A DNA stretch of 64,000 nucleotides from Hirudo medicinalis (lineage: Eukaryota; Annelida; Clitellata; Hirudinida; Hirudinidae), in contig MPNW01000507.1 in assembly GCA_011800805.1 (NCBI GenBank), forward strand, positions 34,148 to 98,147, read 5' to 3'. Position 1 is the first letter of the stretch. Every line of letters begins with the position of its first letter. Below the pieces are notes generated by a model. That model was given only the letters and a program-made list of their open reading frames with translations, had not been told where the DNA came from and searched no databases. Positions 40,428 through 51,268 of this stretch are shown in pieces. A program made the translations under genes and the position numbers.

Positions 40428-41224
40428 AGTTTATTGCACGAAAAGACTAACACTAAATTGGTAGGCCGCAAAAAATTCGAGAAGACAAACACGAATTTTT
40501 GCACGTCTCAAATCTTTTATCTGCGGCAGATGTACAGAAGTTGCATACTGCTTAGCAATCGGCCATAATATCTTATAAAAATATTTTTGAATGTACCATG
40601 TTGTCTGGGATTGTGAATCGCGTCTGCTCGTAGAGTGATGTTATTACAACATTGTGCACGCTTTCAAAATATTTTGAATATTCCAGTAAAATGTTGGGTT
40701 GCCGGTGTTGGAATATTAATTCCATTCAATTGTGAAATACGATTGTGTTTTCTGGTGGTTTTCAATACCAGTATTAAAATATCAATTTGAAACAGAAGTA
40801 GCTGTAGAAATGAGCTTTTTTTTAATTCAAATTTTGTACAATTAATTGAACCTTTTCCAGAAGACTTTTAAAAATACAGTAATTAAACCATCTTATAAAC
40901 TTATTTATCAACTAGTCCGTACTTTTGGTTTAAGGCTTCAATGAGACAAACACCTTTCTAAACACAGTTCTAAATAAAAGGATCTTTATTTTATGTTAAA
41001 CTTCTGTCGGACGTATTTTAGTATATTTCTGGCATGTACTAAGTTAAATAAAAATTATTTAGATTAAGTTTAATCTCAGCCAATAATGATAAATAATTTT
41101 TAAAAACTCTTTCTGGTAGGCGAAAGGCTTTTGCTAATGAATTGATGAAGACATTAGAAATATAGTTATTTTTTTTAATTCTTGGCAAACTTGAAGGGAG
41201 TTTCTATTGTCAACTGAGGTTGAA
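40428..41224. other. Intergenic region between two divergent genes
   Basis: About 800 AT-rich bases between the start codons of the minus-strand helical-protein gene and the plus-strand RING gene. It probably holds both promoters. No TATA box or other defined element was identified with confidence. Confidence 0.35.
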
Positions 41225-42401
41225 ATGGAAGCACAGAGATGCGAGCACGAAAAATGCTTCCTGACGCATAATGTTTCTAGTTGTGTTGTTCAGAAAAACG
41301 AAGAGTGCTACATTTGCAAGAAACCTGCAACCGAATTTGGTATTTTGAAAAGTTGCGATCATATTTTTTGTGCAAATTGCCTCAGGAAAGTCAGAAAAGA
41401 AAACAAGTAAGTAGAGGCTTTTAAAAGCTACTAGCTAGCAATTATTACGTTCATTACATTCTTACTAAGTTAGGTTTGGCTAACGACTATGGACTTATTT
41501 TTATTTTGATATTAATTGGAAGCATTTAGCATTACTCCAACTTTTCAATATTAATTGATTTGAATGTTTTGAATAATGACAAACTATCAATGAATTGATG
41601 ATAGAACTTTTTAACTATAATTTCAGGTCTATCAAATGCCCTCAATGTATGCTCATATCCTTCACAGCTGTTTATGCCAGTTGTATATTCAAGAACCAAG
41701 AGAAAGAATTATTATTTAGAGACCACATAAAATGCCTGTTTGGTGGAGATCCAACAATAACAAGGCATTTAGACAACCTCAATTCGGAATGGCTAGCTCT
41801 AGTCGAAACCACAGCAAGCTCGGAAGGGCACGGCATTTTCGGGGCTGCCCTTTATGTGGAGGGTTACTCAAAGACCCTGGATGCAGAAGTACTTCATGTG
41901 AGCAGCAACCATGCTAAATTCAGGTTAAGAGACGGCAGCATCAGGGTGGTGGTTTTCTGCTTAATGCTAGACTGCTTGTGCCTGAGAATCGTGCTCGGCT
42001 CCGATCCGCTGTTCAGGTTTGAGCACGAGGACGAATATGCAGACGAAGCCGTCGGGTATTTCAACCGGCAGCTGGGTGCGTCTTGGGAGGCCATCCCCTA
42101 CATCTTCAGGGATGGGGCGGAAACGTGCATCATGAGCCGAAGGTTCGGCGAAACTTATTGCGCCATGAAGTTCAGACTTCTCAAATTTTGTCCCTTCAAG
42201 AGGTTGTGGAAGGATGTGCCAGAAGGCATGCCAGCCCCTATGAAGGAACAATTGGCCAATATTAGACTGCAGAATTTCAAGTTCACTTGGAGAGATATTG
42301 AGAGGATGATTGAGGGGAAATTCAACTTTGTAGAAGAAGTTGAGAACGAAGCATTTCCCTTCTTGCACGACCTTCCTCTTCGAGAGACGAAAACAAGTTG
42401 A
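41225..42401 (+). CDS. RING-finger protein, makorin-like RING with unknown C-terminal region, two exons
   Basis: Exons 41225-41406 and 41627-42401; donor GTAAGT, acceptor TTTCAG, 318 residues. The start is the first ATG of the frame. Residues 28-68 form a complete C3HC4 RING: C28-x2-C31, C44-x-H46, C49-x2-C52, C65-x2-C68. The core (EFGILKSCDHIFCANCLRKV) resembles the makorin RING more than others I recall. A Cys/His cluster before it (C6, H8, C11, H15, C20) could bind another zinc ion. Makorin CCCH fingers are absent, and residues about 90-318 match nothing I know. The RING suggests E2-dependent ubiquitin ligase activity, most likely cytoplasmic or nuclear as there is no signal peptide; the target is unknown. 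It may be a lineage-specific RING gene rather than a makorin. Confidence 0.82.
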
Positions 42402-42445
42402 ATTTAATTCTCAATCGAGTGCAAAAGTCACAAACTGATTTTTCT

Positions 42446-42451
42446 AATAAA
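42446..42451 (+). other. Polyadenylation signal AATAAA for the RING gene
   Basis: Canonical AATAAA 45 bases after the RING gene stop, followed by a T-rich stretch. Confidence 0.6.
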
Positions 42452-43603
42452 TATTTTGTTTTATTTTTCTAAACATTTTTATTACCATTCCGACTTTCAG
42501 AAGTCTTAGAAAAAAAGATATCACCAATCAATAATACTCCGAGCTTGACTGCCATGTTGAAATCGTTACGTTCTGACGTAACACCGCTGCCATCCTCGGA
42601 CGGTCGGTTTTGGGTCGCGAGCAAAGCCAAAGTTTCGGTGGAGGTGACGAGAATTAAAACAATCTTATTGCTTATGGAGAGGGGAGCGATGTCAAATGCA
42701 TTCAACACATTGAGCGGTAGATTCGACGATAAGGTCAATGAAGAGCCAGATTTATGGATTTGAGCACGTGCAGCATGAGATTCGATGGCTTTCGGCTGAA
42801 TTCATCCACGAGATTGAGACATCGAGTCGACAAGGCGAGCGACAAACACGAAGTTATCAACTGAAATCATTTTGCAGGACATTGGCAGTTAGAAGTTTTC
42901 GAACGAGGTGAAAATCCAGAGGATGCCGGCGGAAATCGAGAGAAAAATCTCGTCCGAAACGCCCATCGACTTATCGACTGAAAACAGATGATTTTGAACT
43001 GTTCTAAAGATTGACTGCCAAATAGAGGTCGATGTGACGATCTAACTAGAAATGTTGAAGCACTCGAAAACTTATTTGCATCTTAATTAGTTCTGATTAT
43101 AATTATTTAAAAATGCTTAGATACTGTTTGTAATGATCCATTGGTAAAAACGATGGCAGTCACGTCGACGACGAAACAGCGCTTGCGACGATAATAAAAT
43201 CGGCCGACGGAAACGACCAGAACCTCAAACGAACTACATTCAAACGGGCTGAAAATGCAAAGAAGATGCTAACAAGCCAGAATAAAGAAATGCTTCAATG
43301 GACAAAATTCAAAAGCACGGTCGGGTGAAGTGATTGAGTGCAAACGTCCGGCAGATCCGCGACTACACGCACGACTCCACGAACTTCGGATTGGCAAGTC
43401 AGACCTGGCAAAGAATTCAACGGCCAATAAGAAAAGGGGTAGCTGCAAGCAAACAGAGCACGTTAATTCCATCGGAACCATTTGCTTGAAAACCACTCAG
43501 GAGATAAAATAAATCAAAACACAACAATTTGACTTAAATTGGCATCCAATACGTGAGGAGGGGTGAACCGACGAGACGGCGTCGGGATCTCTGTCCCTCG
43601 TCG
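42452..43603. other. Region between convergent RING and muskelin genes
   Basis: It should include the muskelin 3' UTR on the minus strand. Several stop-free, hydrophobic minus-strand segments between 42468 and 43000 read like protein but do not join into one model (see findings). No recognised gene. Confidence 0.35.
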
Positions 43604-46600
43604 TCACTTCTTTTCTCCGGCAAGGGGGCCGAGGGCGCACAGGGGATCCCAAGATCTTCGGGGGATGAGGTCGACGAGGTTGATGGATGGCTGCCTGGCA
43701 TCATCGGGGAAATATTTCAGCAGGATTTCAAACAGCTCATTCCTGATGGCTTGAACCTCTTCGGAAGCATTCTGCCTTGTCGGTTGGGGCTCGCCTGAGA
43801 TGGAAAGCGATTGCTCGTCTCTTTCTTTACGTCGACGAAGTTTATGTTAAAGGTTAGAAATTATTTTTTTGACCAACCATAGGCAAACAAGACCTGGACG
43901 TACTTAACATACAGAATATAAAAACTTAATGGAGACTTTCAAGTGATGATAAATGTTATTCGTGTTTGACTTTTAATCAAGAATAAAAAAACATGTACAT
44001 TATACATTCTTATTGATTAGAGTCTAAGAAGGAACCATTTCCAGGTTGAAGGTGATAGGGTCAACTCACCTGGTTGATTATCATCCAACAGGTGCGACTT
44101 GAAGAGCAGTGAGGGGAGAGTTTCGAACTGGAAACAAATGAGATGCTTGTTGAATTCGTTCGAGTGAAACTTTCAATTGCAATTTGAAATGCTGCACTTA
44201 AAAAAACCAACCTCCGATAATCTCTCGGGGTCAGAAATGTCAAGGGAGCTGTAGAGGTCATTCTGCAGGTACTTGAGTGCTTCAGTGGCATCCAGGTGGA
44301 CCAATTCCTTGTAGCAGGATTTCCTCACCTGGTACCTCATGTCTCCTGACAACTTCTGCCTGTCCATTCTGGCTAGCTATGTCGAGGCATTGCAGTGATA
44401 GTGAGGTTTAATGCTGAATATGCGGGTTGGCCGAACGGGTTGCGTTCCTGCGTGAGGCCGTAATGGAAACGGTCGTAACGTGTCGTGCTCGAAACCCACC
44501 CTGCACCCCAAGGGCTCGCCCTCGGTAGGGGTGCCACGTAAATGGTAGATCGATTAAAAAGTGCCTTCTCATCCTGTTCGGATGCTTAAGGCACTCAGCA
44601 GATCGGCTAAATGCGAAAACCCAAAATCTTTCTTAACACGATGATAACGACTTCAGACACCAACTCAGATGTCAAACATCATTACAGCATCATAACAATA
44701 GAATATAATAATTATTATCATTACAAAAGATTCATCTTAATAAATTACGTAATAAATTAACATAATAAATAATATTTGTTAAACTTCGTCAAGGCTATCA
44801 TGAACATTGAATCACCTTGAGGGACCACAGGTCGTTGAGTCTAATCTCAGAGACGCAGTCCTGGTTCGGGTTTCCGCCAAACAAGTAGTGGACCTGGAGG
44901 CGCGTCATTTTTACATCATAATTATTACCACTACTAGTGATACTGACTTGACAACAAATCATTTGTATGTTTAGGGGCGGATTTAGAGCACTTTGGCGGG
45001 TGGGCAAAAATAGACTTTATTTAATTTTTAGACGTCATGGTGTCGCGGCCCTATCCGGCCCCCTCTCCTAAATCTGCCACTGAACATGTTTATTATTAAT
45101 AATAACAGTTAATTAGTAAGGCCCATTGTTCCGTTGCCTTTTTATACCTTTTGTTGATATACATACCTTTTTGACGGGGTCGTAGACAAACTGATGAGCA
45201 AATCTTGGAGCAGGAAGAGGCGAACCAAAGAAGTTTCGTCTTCTGCAGCTTCCCTCCTTGTCGATGCACTGCCTATGATCGGATTGTTTTATGTGATGCT
45301 GATGATTGGTTATACCAATAAAGTGTTACCATCGACATCATCATCATTATCATCACAACCATCATCATCATTACCATTAACATCATCACCATCATAACAA
45401 CTACCATCATCATCATCATTGCCCATTAATATCACCATCATAGTCACCATGTTCCCCTCTGAATGTCATAAATCCACAATGTGTTCTGCTTGACATCGCG
45501 ATGCTTGTCCGAGGAAGCCTCCTTGCTGATGCCCTGTTAACATAATTACATACAAGTACAATATAAAACAGAAGATACATGTCTCTGTGTGTCGGTCTGT
45601 CCCAAGAACTCCTCCCAAATGGTGAACGATAGCGACTTGAAGTTTGCACACGTCATTCTCCATGCTATTTTCAATTTTCAACTATCAAGTTTTCCAATGT
45701 TCACCTTTTCTTAAATCGCACACCAGCTTTAAACTCGAGAGCCACTGAAATCGGGGAGCATTGTGCTCCCGAATGGTCTAACGTTTGAGACTTCTCCTCT
45801 CGCGAAGTCGGCGCGGGTTCGAATCCCGCTGCCGGAGCACCGTCCCGCTCATCCATAGGGGCATAAATAATAACGCATGAATAAAAAATGAGTTTGAATG
45901 CATTACTGGCGAAACCAGTTTAAAAAGCTAGTAATAATGTAAATATAATAAATAAATAAAATGTAATAATAATAATAAATAATTATTATTTTAAAAACGA
46001 AATCACGAAATTGCGCATTCTGAAACACTCACGGTCAGAATGTGGATCTCGTTCAAGCCAGTCTCCAGTATCGACCTGTGGGTGTACCCGACCAGGGAGG
46101 CTGTCGTGAAGGTGACATCATTAAGGTCGGCAAGAATAGTAATTTAAGAGTTTAAGCTGAGGCATGGTAACTTATGTTTTGTAACCTGATTTGCAACACA
46201 AACATCACATTGGTGAAGTTGGCAAAGTTAATCAGTGGATTTAAATCCGTTACAGGTAGATGAATCCAACCAGGTAGGAAGTCCCTGATGCTCATGTGAT
46301 CCAGGCGAGCGATGTCGTCGAGGTCCGCCGTGTCGTACACCTGAAGGTCGTTGAAGTTCTGCTTGTTCCACTGGCCGGCAAATATCAGGAGGTACTTCAG
46401 GTGCTGTGAATTTTAATTTGATATTTTTAAAACAATCGTTCATTTATAATTATTTTTCAGTAATAATTGTTTAGAATTAATTGCAAATAAAAGTAAATAA
46501 ACAGAAGAATAAAATTGACTGAACTCATTTCAACATACAATGAACATCTTGAAAACCTAAACAGTCAGACACTCGGACACGTCGAGAAACCATCACAGGT

Positions 46601-47247
46601 TGTCGGTAACTTACCTGGTTGTAAAGAAGCGAGTGTCCGATCCTGGTGGAGAGGAAGTGGTCGTTCTTTCTGACGTGACTCCAGGACTTGGAGGAAATGT
46701 TGTACACGTAAAGAGTACTCACCGACTGCATGGAAGGCCTCTCCTCGGATGCCATCGAGCTGATGATCGAATTAATTCATCGTTCTTAAAGCAATATTTC
46801 GACGATTCAAAATTACGTAAATTCTTCGTCACGACGAAGTATTTGCAAACATCACAGCTAGTGTGCTGTCCCAGGTAACAACAACATCAGCAACAATGTG
46901 TTGGCCTGATGACATTGTAAGTGATCCACAAATTTATTTTCATATTTTTAAAACTGAGAAAAAAATTGATAAAAAAATAGTTGGACAAAAAAAATTAAAC
47001 TCACCTGATCAAGGTGTTTCCACCAAAAACAAAAAGCACATCCCTGTCGTCGTCGATGACGACCTGATGATCGAAGACCAATGGCGGACCTCCGTCCATC
47101 GAAGTATCCTGTGACAGGAGTGTCCATTCGTTCGATTGGATGTCGTAGCTGTAGAAGTCGCTCTGCATTGGTCAACATAAGCCATTAAAAGATCAAGTGA
47201 GAAATATAAAATATTAAAATTAATTAACAATAATTAAATGCCTTATC

Positions 47248-47278
<31 letters not shown>

Positions 47279-50200
47279 TAACAATAATAATGCACATGTA
47301 ATGTCGAGGTCCTTCCACTGTAAGACATTCGATGACCTCTGAAAAGGGTCGGCAATCGATGATTGATTGGTCGACTTTGATCGATGATTGATTCTCGACG
47401 AATCGATTGAAAGAAAATCAGAACGGACGACACGAACCTTCAAATTCTCCGAGACCCTCTTGTGATGTTCCAAGTACTTTCCGACGGTGTAGAGCTTTTG
47501 CCTTCTGAGATCAATGCACATCTTGTGGCAAGAACGTGGCGTAGGTCCACCCTAGCATTGGCAACAAATCTTCTTATTGACTCGTGATTACTGACATCAC
47601 GACAATGTTTGTGACGTCTCTCCATGGAGAGTTAAAATATCCAATCGTAGTAATACATTCTCAGTGAAAATAAAGTAAAACGATGATTTATTTGAACAAA
47701 ATATTGCAAAATAAATGTTTAAAAAAAAAAAGAAAATAATAAGATAATCGCTCAAATTCTGATTGTTATAGATTGTTGCATTGCATGTCTTGCTCACAAC
47801 CCAGCCAGGGTATGCCTTGGGTAGAGGAGGTATGCAGAGGGTCGGGCGGTTGTAGTGCCTTCCAGCTCTCAAAATAACAAATACAAAGTTCTTTCACAAT
47901 CAGACCTGTTTCGATGTATCACTGGAGATTTGAGTCCAAAGTTCAGTTCTCAAATCGAACCTCCAAAAGTCAGAAAGGTCACAAAGGCCGTCCCAGCCCC
48001 CAAAGAGGTAGATGGTTTGATTGATCGGGTCCACGCACACCTGGTGACCCCCTCTGCTGGGCGGCCAACCGGCCTCTCCATGAATAATTAATAAATTTGG
48101 AATTAATTTAATTGGTTGACCATGAACATCATCATCACCATCACCATGAGCATCACTATCATCTCCATCAATATGATCATCAAAACCAACATCAAGGTAG
48201 ATTAGAAAATCTAAATCGTTCAATTAAGAATTGTTCATCACCTTTATTTCAGAGACAGGTGTTACAAAATTATCACGTCAGCAATAATGTAACAACAGCA
48301 ACAACAACAACAACATCAATAATAACAATAAGGTAACACCTCTTGTAATGATGATGATGATGATGATAACTATGACAATAATAAATGCTTACCACTGGCT
48401 TCAGGTTGAATCTCTCTCCACCTGGTGAAGCATGGCTGGGTGGCCATGTAATCATAGCTCAATCCACCTGGAAACAAGAAAATATCGATTACTTGTTACA
48501 ACTAATAACTACCTTCATCAGTTCTAATCATCTCCAAGGTAATCTAAAGTCTCCATTCCATTCGTAGGTTTGATAAAAATTGCAAGCAAAAATGTTCCCT
48601 AAAAATGTTTTACTGAACAAATAATGGTCGCAACCACATCTGCACTCACGACGGACGCGTTGTTAATGATGACGATAGTCGTCGTCGTGGATGTCGGTCG
48701 GTCGTGGATGATAACAATAATAAGCATCGCCATGACGATAGCATTTATAAAAAAATGTCGGTCCAGTTTTGCATTATCGATGATCAATTAGTTGCAGGAT
48801 GTGAGTCGATGTGGTTGGCAAGGCAACAAAATCGAGGAAGACGACTACGACGATGACGACGATCGAACGACTCAAACAACTCCTCACGATCGAATGCACC
48901 CTCCAGGAGAGATTCAACCCTCTTGTAATCTCCGAGTCTCACCTGCCGACACAAATTAAAGCAGGGAATAATTACAAAATTACAATTACTTGTCTATCTC
49001 GCTACTCAATAGAAACTGAATTTGCAAGCTAAGCTGACCAGGTTGTGGTAAAGGTCAGAGGCAAGGGGGTGCTCCATGGTCGTCCCTAGCGACCTCGACA
49101 CGACTTCAAATGCCTCCGAATGGCCCAAGTCTCTTAGGAACTTGAGACAGAGTCGAGCTGCCATTTCGTGTTGATACTGCAATCAACAACAACAACGCTG
49201 ACAATACAATGAGTTGTATGACTAACAGTGTAACAACTGGTACTTTTTAACTAAAAGGTAATAATGTAGCATCACATTTAAAACAAATCACACACAATTC
49301 AAGGCTGCTTGGCAAAAGTGATTTTGAGAATTACAAACTTGAAAACAAATGTTTGACAAATAAATCCTAGTAGTAACAATAACAACAACAACAGCAACAA
49401 TAACAAAACAACAACAAAACAGCAACAACAACAACAATAATTTAGCAACAACAACAACAATAACTTAGCAACATGATTAAAAGGAAAGCAGCAACAAAAA
49501 ATTCCCCAAAAAAGCTTCCAACCTTTTGATGAGAGTTCAAGCCTTCAGCGACAAGTGTCTCGTCTTCAATGCCATGCAAAACAACATTCATCAACACATC
49601 AAACTTTGTGCACGACTCCCAATACTGTAAAGGGCCTGATCCGTAATAGCAACAACCACAATTGTAACAATTATGAGGGTTATAATAATTACGTGTTAAT
49701 ATTATGTCGTCTACAATGCAGCTATTTTAGTGGACTGTTCTCAAAAATTATACATGTTTGGTGGATGTAATTAACATTGCTTTGAATTTGCAACGAAGGA
49801 GAGAAATCGCAATTTTAAGAAAATGCCTTTTGAAAGAACAAAATTTTGCAAACAAAAATGAAAAAGCAATTGCTACACAAATTTTGCAAAAAAAAAATAA
49901 AAAAAAGCACAACAACTTCAATCATTAAAATCATTTGCAAAATTTGTTTAAATAAATTTAATTAGACAACTTAACTTATTTAAATGAGGTCGCACAAAAT
50001 TATTTAAGCTTACAAATTTTAATGTAAAGACTTGGCACTAAGACTCCATCGATTTTGTTTCTCAGAGTGAACTCTTCGGTATCAAATTCGCTTTTCAAAT
50101 TTCTGAATATCAGAATTTATTTAAAATCCAATGATTCAAATATGTTAAGGAGTATTTATTACTGTTATTGTTATTATTTTAATAAAGTAAATAATTAGGA

Positions 50201-50669
50201 TGAACATTTAGTAGATTCATAATTCATAAAAATTTTTAAAGAAAAAAAAATAACCCTTCAAGAAGCATCTCACAACCATCTTCACTCAAGCCAGCAAACA
50301 GCTGAAAACTCTTGACATTGCAGTTTGCTTCACCATTGTGTTGAACAAAGGCAATCTTTTGCAGAATTGCTGGTCTTAGCAGTTTAAGGAGAACATACTG
50401 AAGAAGGCCAAGAGAAATTAGAAAATTAAAAAATTTAAAAAAAATCATCAAGCAACATCTCACATCACTAAATTTTTGAAACTGAGAAGTAGGAGGTTTT
50501 ATGACAGGATGGCTTACAGAATTCCCTGACCTGCAGGCACAAATACAATTTTGCAAACTGAACATAAAATGCAATGTCAAATCGCTAACAGATACGTGAA
50601 ACTCAATCCATTCTGCTTTAGAGATTTTTCCACAGTAAATTTAATCTCTTTGCACAGGCTTTTTGACAT
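43604..50669 (-). CDS. MKLN1: Muskelin, CTLH/GID E3 ligase subunit with Kelch repeats, 20 exons
   Basis: Exons in transcript order: 50669-50596, 50530-50464, 50397-50255, 50102-50014, 49635-49523, 49176-49039, 48942-48849, 48467-48393, 48075-47906, 47551-47438, 47162-47005, 46759-46615, 46403-46271, 46100-46033, 45533-45448, 45272-45167, 44893-44816, 44376-44212, 44127-44070, 43794-43604; 754 residues, close to vertebrate muskelin. Residues about 1-160 are the discoidin-like domain (LLKLLRPAILQKIAF, HGIED). A LisH segment lies at 163-208 (AARLCLKFLRDLGHSEAFE) and a CTLH segment from 209 (GDYKRVESLLEGAF). Kelch repeats follow from about 270 (GGHQVCVD, YLFGGWDG, CHKMCIDLRRQKLYTVGKYL, VFDHQ, GHSLLYNQ, FAHQFVYD, HYLFGGNP). 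The end contains the family stretch EALKYLQNDLY. Muskelin is a substrate-side subunit of the CTLH ubiquitin ligase and affects adhesion and vesicle traffic. The exon 48849 donor sits in a CGT repeat and could move by whole codons. Confidence 0.93.
44417..44625 (+). mobile_element. tRNA-derived SINE-like element, copy 2 (best preserved)
   Basis: It starts with a pol III box A-like TGGCCGAACGG and a box B-like GTGCTCGAAACCC about 60 bases later, as in tRNA-derived SINEs. The body (GTAGATCGATTAAAAAGTGCCT, then AAGGCACTC, then AGATCGGC) is shared with 32410-32580. It lies in the muskelin intron between exons 44893-44816 and 44376-44212. Confidence 0.65.
45756..45960 (+). mobile_element. tRNA-like SINE or tRNA pseudogene with intact T arm
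   Basis: GTGCTCC near 45770 can pair with GGAGCAC near 45833, and a perfect T arm GCGGG-TTCGAAT-CCCGC lies between them. Four unpaired bases before the 3' acceptor strand, and a poor D arm and anticodon loop, argue against a working tRNA. An AT-rich tail follows to about 45960. It is intronic in muskelin. Confidence 0.55.
47765..47870 (+). mobile_element. Decayed fragment resembling the head of the SINE-like element
   Basis: TGTCTTGCTCACAACCCAG, then CTTGGGTAGAGG, parallels TGTCGTGCTCGAAACCCAC, then CCTCGGTAGGGG, of the copy at 44417. The 3' body is missing. Intronic in muskelin. Confidence 0.35.
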
Positions 50670-51086
50670 CCTTTTCGTTATCCCGTTTTCCAACCAAATG
50701 TGATTAATTTTGCTTGAGAGTTACTGCAGCCGGACAATAGTTCCGATCTATTTATTTAATAAATTTTATAAAAGCACTGATGTCAAATCCATCCGTTGCT
50801 CAAAGTTAAAAACCAGCATTCACCATCCCGAGGGCCAGAAAGCATGAACGCTGCCCAAAAATGTAATTTCGAAAACAGACATAGATAGACAGCAGTTTTT
50901 CAAATAAATTTATTACAGTCTTTAAAATGATATTTTATTAAAATTAAATGGTAACGCTTTAAGAAATAATTTAAATGTAAAAGCGTCTGATTTATGATCT
51001 TTGCTCCAGCAAAATCAAAACACTAACATTAACAATTAGTTCGGTTGCTCGTTCAGAAATAGTCTTTAGGAAGGAAACACACAAGC
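50670..51086. promoter_or_regulatory. Shared head-to-head promoter region of muskelin and UBA3
   Basis: Only 417 bases separate the two divergent start codons, so both promoters and 5' UTRs must overlap this interval unless upstream untranslated exons exist. No TATA box was identified. Confidence 0.5.
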
Positions 51087-51234
51087 ATGGATTACAGTCC
51101 GTCTGCGCCTAATGTTTGGTCAGAACATTTTGGCCATTTGCGTAAAATACTTGGAAGGACTGGACCTTTTTCTCCTTCTGAATTCCAGCCTGGACCTGAG
51201 GTGTGTTATTTGCCATTGTCATTGCATTATGCTC

Positions 51235-51268
<34 letters not shown>

